DNA of 13,782 bases from Pseudoselenomonas ruminantium (lineage in GTDB: Bacteria > Bacillota > Negativicutes > Selenomonadales > Selenomonadaceae). The notes under the pieces are model-generated. The model was not told the DNA's origin, did no database searches, and saw nothing but the letters and a program-made list of their open reading frames with translations. Location: positions 108,054 through 121,835 of the forward strand of contig DFHU01000030.1 of the NCBI GenBank assembly GCA_002373045.1, read 5' to 3'. Of this stretch, positions 1 to 7,073 are shown piece by piece (position 1 is the stretch's first letter; every line of letters starts with the position of its first letter). A program made the translations under genes and the position numbers.

Positions 1-272
1 GGCAGCTGATTTTCCACGCTCATGAGCGGCGTGCGCGTATTTTCATAGCGCTCAATGCTCTTGCGCTCCGGCAGGAATACCCGCTCACAAGCTGTATCGC
101 TACGCTTATTGAGCAGGTCATAGATGATGTGCAGCCCTAAGTTGGACATGCCCACGAAATAAGAATTGGGATAGGCCAGAGCCACAGGCAGACGTGTGCC
201 CAAGGGATAGCGGTAATAACCTTCCTCTGCCGCCAATTGTTCCTTTAACTCCTGTCTTAATGCCCAAGCCAA
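1..272 (-). CDS. Radical SAM-family protein, N-terminal part (runs off the window)
   Basis: This is the first roughly 90 residues of a protein that continues beyond base 1. It is read from a TTG start at 272-270, preceded by AAGGAG at 281-286 with 8 bases of spacing; the in-frame stop just upstream leaves no earlier start. The recognisable stretch is PVALAYPNSYFVGMSNLGLH, followed by I-Y-D-L-L-N. This resembles the N-terminal cobalamin-binding-like region of radical SAM proteins that begin with an 'AYPNxYxVGMSNLG' block. The radical SAM cysteine motif would lie outside the window, so the enzyme class is inferred and the substrate is unknown. It is the last visible gene of the rodZ-ygiQ-nrdR operon, 26 bases after the nrdR stop, and is probably co-transcribed. 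Confidence 0.72.
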   Translation of the reverse strand, partial: MAWALRQELKEQLAAEEGYYRYPLGTRLPVALAYPNSYFVGMSNLGLHIIYDLLNKRSDTACERVFLPERKSIERYENTRTPLMSVENQL

Positions 273-298
273 ATGCCTTACTCCTTTTCCTTACTGCC

Positions 299-772
299 TT
301 ACTCTTTTTCCTGCCCGCTCTTATGGGCCTGCAACTCCCGCAGTTCCTCCATAAAGCTGCTGATATCCGCAAATTTCCGATACACGGAAGCAAAGCGGAT
401 ATAGGCCACTTCGTCAAAACTCTTGAGCTTGCTCATCACCAACTTGCCGATATCGGCCGTGCTGACTTCCTGCTCCATCGTGTTGCGGATATCCCGCTCA
501 ATCTCGTTTGCCAGATTGGTGATATCCTCCAGCGAAATATCCCGCTTATCGCAGGCGCGGATAATGCCGTTTAAGATTTTATCCCGCTTAAAGACCTCCC
601 GGCGGCCGTCATTTTTGACTACCATCAAGGGCTGTTTTTCCACCACTTCATAGGTGGTAAAACGGCGGCCGCAGGACGTACACTCGCGGCGGCGACGAAT
701 GGTTGCCCCATCATCTGCCGACCGGGAATCTATTACTCGACTGTCATTCTGTTTACAATATGGGCACTTCAT
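299..772 (-). CDS. nrdR: NrdR, transcriptional repressor of ribonucleotide reductase genes
   Basis: This 157-residue protein is the usual length for NrdR. The N-terminus has the zinc ribbon ligands C3, C6, C31 and C34, followed by the basic RRRREC segment typical of the family. Residues about 49-139 form the ATP-cone, beginning PLMVVKNDGRREVFKRDKIL, which senses ATP/dATP. The protein represses ribonucleotide reductase operons by binding NrdR boxes when dATP is high; no nrd target gene lies in this window. Its ATG overlaps the TGA of the upstream ygiQ-like gene in an ATGA arrangement, implying translational coupling. The sequence shows no damage, and the assignment is secure. Confidence 0.97.
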   Translation of the reverse strand: MKCPYCKQNDSRVIDSRSADDGATIRRRRECTSCGRRFTTYEVVEKQPLMVVKNDGRREVFKRDKILNGIIRACDKRDISLEDITNLANEIERDIRNTMEQEVSTADIGKLVMSKLKSFDEVAYIRFASVYRKFADISSFMEELRELQAHKSGQEKE

Positions 773-2652
773 CGCCGCACCTTCTTTATCACTTTATTTT
801 TCGTTCTCGTTGTCTTTTGACGGGTCAATTTATTTTTATCCGTCTTTGACTGGTCAAATTTATCATTTGCCGGCCGTACCAGACATTTCTTATCAAAGCC
901 GATTAAATCCGTCCGTCCGGCAATCGTCAAGGCCTTGCGCACAATGCCCTGATTTTTGGGCAGCCAATACTGCATCAGCGCCCGCTGCATCAGCTTATCC
1001 TCCGGGGACTTGGCCGAATAGACTTCTTCGCCCGTCAGCGGGTCAAGCCCCGTATACCACATACAGGTGGAAAGGGTTCCCGGCGTGGGAATAAAATCCT
1101 GCACCTGTTGCGGATGATAGCCCTTGTCCCGGATAAATTCCGCCAGTTCAATGGCATCTTCAAGTTTCGCGCCGGGATGACTGGACATAAAATACGGCAC
1201 AAGATACTGCTTCATGCCGAGTTTCTTATTCATCGCCGTAAACTTATCCACAAAGCGCTCATAGACCTTGCGGTTGGATTTGCCCATAAGACGGGTCACC
1301 CGGTCGGTGATATGCTCCGGCGCAATCTTGAGCTGGCCGCTGATATGATGCTCGCAAAGTTCCTTCAGGAACTCGTCCTTGGCTAATAACAGATAGTCAA
1401 ACCGCACCCCGGAACGCACAAAGACCTTCTTTACGCCGGGAAGCGCCCGCAGCTCCCGCAGAAGTTTAATGTAGTCGCTATGGTCGGCTACCAGATTCTT
1501 ACAGGGGATTGGTGACAGGCAGGGCTTGCCACGGCAGGTGCCCCGCGTGAGCTGACCATCACAGCTCGTGCGACGGAAATTGGCCGTAGGGCCGCCCACA
1601 TCGTGGATATAGCCCTTAAAGCCCTTCTGCTGCGTCAGAATCTTCGCCTCACGAATCAGGGATGCATGACTGCGCCGCTGAATAATCCGTCCCTCGTGGG
1701 AAATAATCGCACAGAAATTACAGCCGCCAAAACAGCCGCGCTGACTTAAGAGACTGAACTGCACCTCCGCAATGGCGGGCACCCCGCCGTCCTTATCGTA
1801 AATGGGATGCCATGTCCGCATATAGGGCAGGTCGTAAATCTCATCCATCTGCTCCTCAGAGAGCGGTTTGGCCGGCGGATTCTGCACCACACACCATTCA
1901 TCATTCTGCTGGGCAAGCTTTCTGCCCCGGAAGGCATCCTGCTCTAAGTATTCCAGCTTAAAGGCTTCAGCAAATTTGCGCTTGTCGGAGCTTACCTCCT
2001 GATAAGACGGCAGCGGCAGGTAATCCCAGATGTAATCCATATTGGGCACCTTGAAACAGGTTCCCTGCACATCCTGAATGTTGCCAATCTCCACACCCTG
2101 CTGCAAATCGGCAGCCACTTCCAAAAGTGCCCGCTCGCCCATGCCGAAAATCAGCATATCGGCCCCGCTGTCCACCAGTATGGAACGGCGCACAGCATTT
2201 GACCAATAGTCATAATGCGCCATACGGCGCAGGCTGGCCTCAATACCGCCAATGATGATTGGCACATCCGGGTAGAGTTCCCGCAGGCGATTGCAATAGA
2301 CAATGGTCGCCCGTTCCGGACGGAAGCCGGACTTGCCCCCCGGCGAATAGGCATCCTGATGGCGCATCTTCTTAGCGGCGGTGAACTTATTTAAGAGGGA
2401 ATCCATATTCCCCGCAGAGACAAGAAACCCCAGCCGTGGTTTTCCCAGGCGGTCAAAATCCCTGGTAGAATGCCAGTCCGGCTGGGGAATAATTCCTACT
2501 TTATAGCCATGCTTTTCGAGTAATCGACAAAGAATGGCGGGGCCGAAGCTGGGATGATCCACATAGGCATCACCGGACACAAAGACAAAGTCCAGCTGCT
2601 CCCAGCCACGGTTCTCCATATCCTTTTTGCTGATTGGCAAAAATTCATTCAT
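769..2652 (-). CDS. ygiQ: YgiQ-family radical SAM protein
   Basis: The 627-residue product matches the YgiQ family over its whole length. The N-terminal region (about 1-290) begins with a conserved block containing DFVFVSGDAYVDHPSFGPAI. The radical SAM [4Fe-4S] motif C307-x3-C311-x2-C314 follows, within RGCFGGCNFCAI. The C-terminal part (about 480-600) carries the family's DUF3362-like region, with QVQDFIPTPGTLSTCMWYTG, and a lysine/arginine-rich tail. YgiQ proteins are widespread but their substrate is unknown, so only the enzyme class can be claimed. The ATG shares its A with the TAA stop of the rodZ-like gene, and the stop overlaps the nrdR ATG, so all three are translated from one message. 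Confidence 0.93.
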   Translation of the reverse strand: MNEFLPISKKDMENRGWEQLDFVFVSGDAYVDHPSFGPAILCRLLEKHGYKVGIIPQPDWHSTRDFDRLGKPRLGFLVSAGNMDSLLNKFTAAKKMRHQDAYSPGGKSGFRPERATIVYCNRLRELYPDVPIIIGGIEASLRRMAHYDYWSNAVRRSILVDSGADMLIFGMGERALLEVAADLQQGVEIGNIQDVQGTCFKVPNMDYIWDYLPLPSYQEVSSDKRKFAEAFKLEYLEQDAFRGRKLAQQNDEWCVVQNPPAKPLSEEQMDEIYDLPYMRTWHPIYDKDGGVPAIAEVQFSLLSQRGCFGGCNFCAIISHEGRIIQRRSHASLIREAKILTQQKGFKGYIHDVGGPTANFRRTSCDGQLTRGTCRGKPCLSPIPCKNLVADHSDYIKLLRELRALPGVKKVFVRSGVRFDYLLLAKDEFLKELCEHHISGQLKIAPEHITDRVTRLMGKSNRKVYERFVDKFTAMNKKLGMKQYLVPYFMSSHPGAKLEDAIELAEFIRDKGYHPQQVQDFIPTPGTLSTCMWYTGLDPLTGEEVYSAKSPEDKLMQRALMQYWLPKNQGIVRKALTIAGRTDLIGFDKKCLVRPANDKFDQSKTDKNKLTRQKTTRTKNKVIKKVRR

Positions 2653-3485
2653 TATTTCTTGCTATCCTTCTTATCGGCCGGAGCGGGCTGGCTGGCATTG
2701 TCCGGAGTGAACGTCTTTTCCACTACCTGACCAATATCACCGGCCTTGCCCATATCCTGACCGTTAACCTTCATTTCCACTGCTCCGGCATTACCGGCGG
2801 TGATAACCACCTTTTCCTTACCCTTCCAGGTTTCCGTCTTGCCCGATTCAATGGTTCCTTCATAAACCGTCTTGCCATCAGCCACGACCTGCGTCCAGCA
2901 CTTGTCGGTGAACTTGGCCACAAGTTCTACCCCATCAACCTTCTTCGGAGCTTCCTGCGTCTTAGCCGGTTCCTTGACGGGCTGACTCTTAGTAGCGGGG
3001 GCCTTAGCCGTCTGCGTTACCGCCTTAGTCGTTGTCTTTGGAGCACTGCTGTCCTCCATGGCAAACAGATAATAGGCACCAGCGCCCACCAACAGAACAA
3101 TCACAGCAATAAGCCAGTTGTTATGACGGCTGCTGGGTGTGGATACCTGTTCACGATACTCACTGCCCGTGGCCAGTTTTGCCTTGGCCTCCGCTTTGCT
3201 CTGTTCTTCCGCTTCAGCCAGCTGCTGTTTTGCTTCTTCGGCTGCAGCAACTTCTTCGGGATGATTTTCCTCCATAAACTGACGCACAACCGCATCTGCA
3301 TCCATCTTCAAAAAATTGGCGTAGTTACGGATAAAGCCCTTGGCATATACCGTCCCCGGCAGTTGCCCGTACTCACCTTTTTCAATCGCCTCTATATACA
3401 AAGCACGAATGCTCGTGCCTTTCGCTATATCCTGAATTGTTACCCCCTGACGCTCACGCTCTGCGCGTAACTTATCACCAATCAT
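2652..3485 (-). CDS. rodZ: RodZ-like protein: HTH domain, one membrane helix, DUF4115
   Basis: This 277-residue protein has the full RodZ architecture. A cytoplasmic HTH_25 domain spans about residues 3-70 (GVTIQDIAKGTSIRALYIEA). A charged Ala/Glu/Lys-rich linker (about 78-105) follows, then one membrane helix at about 124-142, a Thr/Lys/Pro/Ala-rich extracellular linker (about 145-180), and a DUF4115 domain at about 183-262. RodZ links MreB filaments to the wall-synthesis machinery and helps keep rod shape; here the role is inferred from architecture. The start is supported by GGGGGAGG about 11 bases upstream of the ATG. It is the first gene of its operon, under the promoter at 3543-3571. 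Confidence 0.92.
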   Translation of the reverse strand: MIGDKLRAERERQGVTIQDIAKGTSIRALYIEAIEKGEYGQLPGTVYAKGFIRNYANFLKMDADAVVRQFMEENHPEEVAAAEEAKQQLAEAEEQSKAEAKAKLATGSEYREQVSTPSSRHNNWLIAVIVLLVGAGAYYLFAMEDSSAPKTTTKAVTQTAKAPATKSQPVKEPAKTQEAPKKVDGVELVAKFTDKCWTQVVADGKTVYEGTIESGKTETWKGKEKVVITAGNAGAVEMKVNGQDMGKAGDIGQVVEKTFTPDNASQPAPADKKDSKK

Positions 3486-3542
3486 ACGAATAATTCCTCC
3501 CCCTTATATCAAAGCGCTTACCCAAAAGCACTGCCAAACAAC

Positions 3543-3571
3543 ATTATACATAAATATAATGCTTAATACAA
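3543..3571 (-). promoter_or_regulatory. Housekeeping promoter of the rodZ-ygiQ-nrdR operon
   Basis: On the minus strand, TTGTAT (3571-3566), a 17-base spacer and a perfect TATAAT (3548-3543) form a vegetative-type promoter preceded by an A/T-rich stretch. It lies downstream of the rrf2 terminator and about 58 bases before the rodZ start codon, so the operon has its own transcription start. Confidence 0.75.
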
Positions 3572-3587
3572 ATTTTTTTTACCCGCT

Positions 3588-3624
3588 AAAAGCACAAAAA
3601 CAGCCCTCCCCGCAGGGGAAGGCT
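3588..3624 (-). terminator. Rho-independent terminator of the Rrf2-family gene
   Basis: A 10-base stem (AGCCTTCCCC with GGGGAGGGCT, one G-U pair) closes a TGC loop at 3602-3624 and is followed on the minus strand by a T-rich tract, TGTTTTTGTGCTTTT-like. It starts 4 bases after the stop codon of the Rrf2-family gene and separates that gene from the rodZ operon. Confidence 0.88.
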
Positions 3625-3628
3625 AATG

Positions 3629-4078
3629 TCAGCGTGCACAGCCAATATTTTCTTTGCCATCATCATTGTCGAGCAGGGTTTGCAGGGTAATGCTTTCCAG
3701 CACCTGACTGATGCTGTCACATACTTTCTCCCAAATACCCCGCGTCACACAGGCACATGCCTTGTCACACATCTGCTCCGCCGCACCGGCTTCAGCCAGC
3801 AGACAGTCCACCACAGCAATCGGCCCTTCCACGGTGGTGATGATGGAACCGATGGTGATTTCCGCCGGACTTTTCGCCAGCATATAGCCGCCCTGGGCAC
3901 CACGGATACTCTGCACAATCCCCGCCCGCCGCAAAGGAACCATAAGCTGCTCAAGATAATTTTCCGACAGTCCCTGCCCCTGGGCTACACACTTTAACGA
4001 AACCGGCCCTTCACCATAACGCTGTGCCAGTTCATAAAGCGCCGTCACACTGTATCTGCCCTTGGTTGAGATTTTCAT
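3629..4078 (-). CDS. Rrf2/IscR-family transcriptional regulator
   Basis: The 149-residue product has the winged-helix DNA-binding domain of the Rrf2 family: MKISTKGRYSVTALYELAQR at the N-terminus, LSENYLEQLM for the recognition region, and IRGAQGGYMLAKSP for the wing. The effector region holds cysteines C92, C104, C108, C110 and C120, with C92 in the same position as the first [2Fe-2S] ligand of E. coli IscR. This makes an Fe-S or redox sensor plausible, but no isc, suf or cysteine-metabolism gene lies beside it, so IscR or CymR cannot be told apart here. The gene stands alone between its own promoter and terminator, and is probably autoregulated through the palindrome in its leader. Confidence 0.9.
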   Translation of the reverse strand: MKISTKGRYSVTALYELAQRYGEGPVSLKCVAQGQGLSENYLEQLMVPLRRAGIVQSIRGAQGGYMLAKSPAEITIGSIITTVEGPIAVVDCLLAEAGAAEQMCDKACACVTRGIWEKVCDSISQVLESITLQTLLDNDDGKENIGCAR

Positions 4079-4099
4079 ATAGCCACCTCAAAAATTCCG

Positions 4100-4110
4100 A
4101 GTAAATTACT
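4100..4110. promoter_or_regulatory. Candidate Rrf2-family autoregulatory operator
   Basis: AGTAAATTACT is an 11-base near-perfect palindrome with one central base pair. It sits just downstream of the -10 element of the rrf2 promoter, at roughly +10 to +20, where a bound regulator would block the polymerase. The link to the adjacent regulator is inferred from position. Confidence 0.4.
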
Positions 4111-4125
4111 AAGATTTATTCTTCC

Positions 4126-4154
4126 AATATAGCAGAAAAAAATCTCACTGTCAA
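4126..4154 (-). promoter_or_regulatory. Strong housekeeping promoter of the Rrf2-family gene
   Basis: Reading the minus strand, a perfect -35 TTGACA (4154-4149) is followed by exactly 17 bases and a -10 TATATT (4131-4126). The start codon at 4078 is about 40 bases downstream of the expected transcription start, with GAGGTGG as the ribosome-binding site. Confidence 0.85.
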
Positions 4155-4172
4155 AGACTATCACAGCGTATT

Positions 4173-4583
4173 TTAGACCATATCTTCCAAAATCCTGACG
4201 GCAGGTACCTGCTTCATTTTCCGTTGGGTACTGAGCTCCGTACCATCGGCTGCTTTCGGCACCGGCTGGGATTCATCCGGAACATCCTTTAGATGCGGCG
4301 GCTTGCGATAGCAGGTGTCGAGCTTGCCATCCACATACTCCTTTACCAGGATACTGCCATCTGGTAGCACATGACGGATGACTTCCGTAAATTCCTGCTG
4401 CGCCTTCAACTGGGAGATTTCCTGCTTTTTGGCATTCATCTTCTCCAAGTCCTCAGTCAGATTACCCAGCCGCTCCTGCACCAAGCCGGTAAACATATCC
4501 TTAAACACTCCCCCGCCCTGCGCTTTGGCTTTCTCCAAATTCGTAAAGCCGGCCATACTTTCGTCTATTCCTGTAACCTTCAT
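4173..4583 (-). CDS. Uncharacterised small protein with central coiled coil
   Basis: This 136-residue protein is not one I recognise. It is predicted soluble, with no signal peptide or membrane helix. A stretch at about 38-66, rich in Glu, Lys, Leu and Gln, looks like a helical or coiled-coil segment. It is followed by a short beta-like motif, RHVLPDGSILVKEYVDGKL (about 70-88), and a Pro/Lys-rich tail. The ATG has AGAGAGGGGG about 8 bases upstream, which supports both the reading frame and the start. It lies 88 bases after the deacetylase stop on the same strand, and that gap holds no clear terminator, so the two may share a transcript. No function is proposed. Confidence 0.75.
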   Translation of the reverse strand: MKVTGIDESMAGFTNLEKAKAQGGGVFKDMFTGLVQERLGNLTEDLEKMNAKKQEISQLKAQQEFTEVIRHVLPDGSILVKEYVDGKLDTCYRKPPHLKDVPDESQPVPKAADGTELSTQRKMKQVPAVRILEDMV

Positions 4584-4671
4584 GAAAAAGCCCCCTCTCT
4601 GTATGCTATATCGGCTTTAAGCATAATTTTCTTAAGCAGAAAAGGGGCTGTTTTCATTTTCTATTCATTTT

Positions 4672-5550
4672 TTACCAAGGTTGGGGCGTCATGGGGGTGA
4701 TTACGCCAAAGGTATAACCTTTTTCCCGCAGGACGCGGATGATTTCCGGCAGCGCCTTGACGGTTTCTTCATGGCCTGCCGAGCTATGCATCAGGATGAT
4801 GGCACTGTCCATCACGGCCTGGCCGGAAATATTGTCAATGAAATCCTGCGCTACCGGATGGTTGGGAGCAGCATCGGCAGAACTTACATTCCAGTCATGT
4901 TCCACATAACCATTGGCCGTAATAATATTTTCGTAAGCGGATGTAAAGTTTCCCATGCGGCCGCTGGGCGCGCGGGTAATCAGCGGGCGCAGGCCCAGCA
5001 GTTCATAGATGGCATCGTCAGCCTGCTCCATTTCCGCCAGATAACTTTCGGCAGAAGCATAAAGGCGTTTGTAGTCATGGTCATAGCTGTGATTACCCAG
5101 AGCGTGACCCTCGTCAAAGATACGCGTGGTTGTTTCCGGATAAGCCTTGACGTTTTTGCCCAGTACATAAAAAGTGGCTTTTACCCCTTCCTGCTTTAAG
5201 ATATCCAGCACTGCTGCGGTGTTCTTATCGTCCGGGCCATCATCAAAGGTGAGGTAAGCCACCTTCTTATCCCGATAAGGCACAATCTTGGGCAACGCAG
5301 TGGGCAGGCCTTTGGCCCGGCGCTGAGCCAGCGTGTAATGGTCATAGACCGGCGTTTCGGCATTGTCCAGAGCAAGATTGCTGAAATCATCAGCGGCAGT
5401 AATATAAGCCGGAGCTTTTTCTTCTACAGGCACAGTTTCCTCGGCAGAAGCGGCAGGCTCGCTGGGATTTCCCTGCTGGCTGCAGCCGCTAAAAAACAGA
5501 CAAGCAAGGCAGAGAACTGCCCCGCAAAGCTTTATAGAGGGAACAAACAT
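4672..5550 (-). CDS. Secreted lipoprotein polysaccharide deacetylase (NodB/CE4 family)
   Basis: The 292-residue product starts with a lipoprotein signal peptide whose lipobox FSGC places the lipidated cysteine at C23, followed by an acidic low-complexity linker to about residue 50. The NodB domain (about 96-285) has every CE4 motif: TFDDGP with D103 and D104, H-S-Y-D-H with zinc ligands H154 and H158, TRAPSGR with R193, DWNVSSADA with D219, and ILMHSS with H255. It should therefore be an active metal-dependent deacetylase of N-acetylated wall or capsule sugars on the outside of the cytoplasmic membrane. The exact substrate cannot be read from sequence. An AAAGGGAGAT element lies upstream of the ATG. 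Confidence 0.93.
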   Translation of the reverse strand: MFVPSIKLCGAVLCLACLFFSGCSQQGNPSEPAASAEETVPVEEKAPAYITAADDFSNLALDNAETPVYDHYTLAQRRAKGLPTALPKIVPYRDKKVAYLTFDDGPDDKNTAAVLDILKQEGVKATFYVLGKNVKAYPETTTRIFDEGHALGNHSYDHDYKRLYASAESYLAEMEQADDAIYELLGLRPLITRAPSGRMGNFTSAYENIITANGYVEHDWNVSSADAAPNHPVAQDFIDNISGQAVMDSAIILMHSSAGHEETVKALPEIIRVLREKGYTFGVITPMTPQPW

Positions 5551-5589
5551 CCGTTAATCAATCTCCCTTTGCTAATATTTTTTTCTTCT

Positions 5590-5598
5590 ATCATAGCA
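5590..5598 (-). promoter_or_regulatory. Extended -10 promoter for the deacetylase gene
   Basis: On the minus strand, TGCTATGAT forms an extended -10 element about 40 bases before the deacetylase ATG. No good -35 is present at 17 bases, which is usual for extended -10 promoters. Confidence 0.45.
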
Positions 5599-5665
5599 CA
5601 TGTTTCCGAAAAGGGCGATAAACCTCCTATCTATTAATATATACCTAATGATATTACTATAAATA

Positions 5666-5694
5666 TTGATTTTGTTAGTTATAACTGATAAAAT
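5666..5694 (+). promoter_or_regulatory. Promoter of the AAA_14/DUF4143 ATPase gene
   Basis: TTGATT (5666-5671), a 17-base spacer and TAAAAT (5689-5694) make a good vegetative promoter about 50 bases before the ATPase start codon. The palindrome GTTATAAC (5678-5685) lies inside the spacer, and TTGTATACAA (5694-5703) starts at the last base of the -10. Confidence 0.65.
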
Positions 5695-5717
5695 TGTATA
5701 CAAATAATAGTTTATTG

Positions 5718-5733
5718 GTTATAAGTTTATAAC
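5718..5733. repeat. GTTATAA-GT-TTATAAC inverted repeat, candidate operator
   Basis: A perfect 7-base inverted repeat with a 2-base centre lies between the promoter and the ribosome-binding site (CGGAGG) of the ATPase gene. The same GTTATAAC half-site appears as an 8-base palindrome in the promoter spacer, so the two could be paired binding sites for one regulator. Confidence 0.45.
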
Positions 5734-5743
5734 GGAGGTATAT

Positions 5744-6955
5744 ATGATAAATCGCAACTTATATTTGGATAGAATCCGTCCTTTTATCAATCAGAAACTG
5801 GTCAAAGTCATCACTGGCATCCGGCGTTGTGGCAAATCAGTCATGCTGGAACTCATTCAGCGTGAACTGCAAAAATCCGGCGTAGCCGCTGAATCCATGC
5901 TGACCTACAACTTTGAATCCTTGACACTATCCCATCTATGCACTGCCGAAGCACTGCATAAAGATGTACTGGAAAAGGCAAAAAACATAACAGGAAGGGT
6001 GTACCTGTTCTTCGATGAAGTGCAGGAGGTGACACATTGGGAAAAAGCTATCAATTCCTTCCGCGTTGACCTTGACTGCGATATTTACATTACAGGCTCA
6101 AACTCCAAGCTCCTATCCGGCGAGCTGGCCACCTATCTGGCGGGACGCTATGTTGAGTTCGTTATGTATCCTCTTTCCTTTCGAGAGTTTTGTGAAGCGA
6201 TGCACGAAAAGCAGCCTGACCGCACAGTGGCAGACTGCTTCAAACAGTATATGCAATTCGGCGGCATGCCCTATCTTGGAAACCTGCAATATCAGGCAGA
6301 ACCTGTCAAACAGTACCTCCAAGACCTCTATAATGCCATTGAGCTAAAAGACATCGTGCGCCGTAAGAAAATCCGAGATGTGGACTTGCTGGAGCGCATC
6401 CTTGCCTATGTCACCGCCAATATCGGCAATACCTTTTCCGCTACCTCTATTTCCAAATACCTGAAGAACGAGGGGCGTAAAGTTGCCCCTGATACCATTC
6501 TGAACTATCTCCATGCAGGACAGGAAGCATTTCTTTTCTATCCTGTCAAACGACAGGACATAGCAGGAAAGAAAATCCTGAGTGTACAGGAAAAATACTA
6601 CTTGGCCGATCACGGCATCCGGGAGGCTGTCATTGGTGGAAATATGCAGGATATTAACCTCATACTGGAAAATATTGTCTTTCTGGAACTGCTGCGCCGT
6701 GGATATGAAGTCACCGTAGGGAAGTACGGCGAAAAGGAAGTCGATTTCATCGCCAAACGCCAGTCCGAGAAGATCTATGTACAAGTCAGCTATATCCTGG
6801 CCACTCCCGAAACCGTAGAGCGTGAGTTCGGCGTGTACAGGAACATCCGCGACAACTACCCCAAATATGTGCTTTCGCTGGATGAATTTAATATGAGCCG
6901 TGACGGCATCATACATCAGAATATCAGAGACTTCCTGCTGGAAGGCACGAAATAA
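5744..6955 (+). CDS. AAA_14/DUF4143-type ATPase with PD-(D/E)XK-like C-terminus
   Basis: The 403-residue product belongs to the common AAA_14 plus DUF4143 family. Walker A is GIRRCGKS at residues 25-32, Walker B is VYLFFDE with D91 and E92, and ITGSNS (116-121) is the sensor-like strand. Residues about 130-290 include LAGRYVEF and the helical linker. The C-terminal DUF4143 region has E310, then EVDFIA with D334, then Q347-V-S. This order resembles a PD-(D/E)XK nuclease core, though the final lysine position is a serine, so nuclease activity is uncertain. These ATPases are frequent in accessory DNA and their cellular role is unknown. The start is set by GGAGG five bases upstream of the ATG. 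It is the only plus-strand gene in the window. Confidence 0.88.
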   Translation: MINRNLYLDRIRPFINQKLVKVITGIRRCGKSVMLELIQRELQKSGVAAESMLTYNFESLTLSHLCTAEALHKDVLEKAKNITGRVYLFFDEVQEVTHWEKAINSFRVDLDCDIYITGSNSKLLSGELATYLAGRYVEFVMYPLSFREFCEAMHEKQPDRTVADCFKQYMQFGGMPYLGNLQYQAEPVKQYLQDLYNAIELKDIVRRKKIRDVDLLERILAYVTANIGNTFSATSISKYLKNEGRKVAPDTILNYLHAGQEAFLFYPVKRQDIAGKKILSVQEKYYLADHGIREAVIGGNMQDINLILENIVFLELLRRGYEVTVGKYGEKEVDFIAKRQSEKIYVQVSYILATPETVEREFGVYRNIRDNYPKYVLSLDEFNMSRDGIIHQNIRDFLLEGTK

Positions 6956-7073
6956 CCATAAGGCAATCAACTATTACTAGGTTCTATTAAATAAAATAGA
7001 GTAGAACTCAACATAGACATTGCTCTTCTTCTTAACCCTTCCATGTGAAATAACTACCATTATAATCATTCAT

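Noticed and set aside
2634..3470. 278-codon plus-strand frame opposite the rodZ-like gene
   Set aside because: It is the complementary shadow of a clearly recognisable RodZ-like gene and has no family features.
6344..6970. 208-codon minus-strand frame opposite the ATPase gene
   Set aside because: It is antisense to the DUF4143 part of the ATPase and has no ribosome-binding site or family match.
6956..7073. GTTCTA/TAGAAC and TCTATT/AATAGA inverted repeats between the convergent ATPase and zinc-ribbon genes as a bidirectional terminator
   Set aside because: The stems are short and A/T-rich, compete with each other and lack a U-run on either strand.
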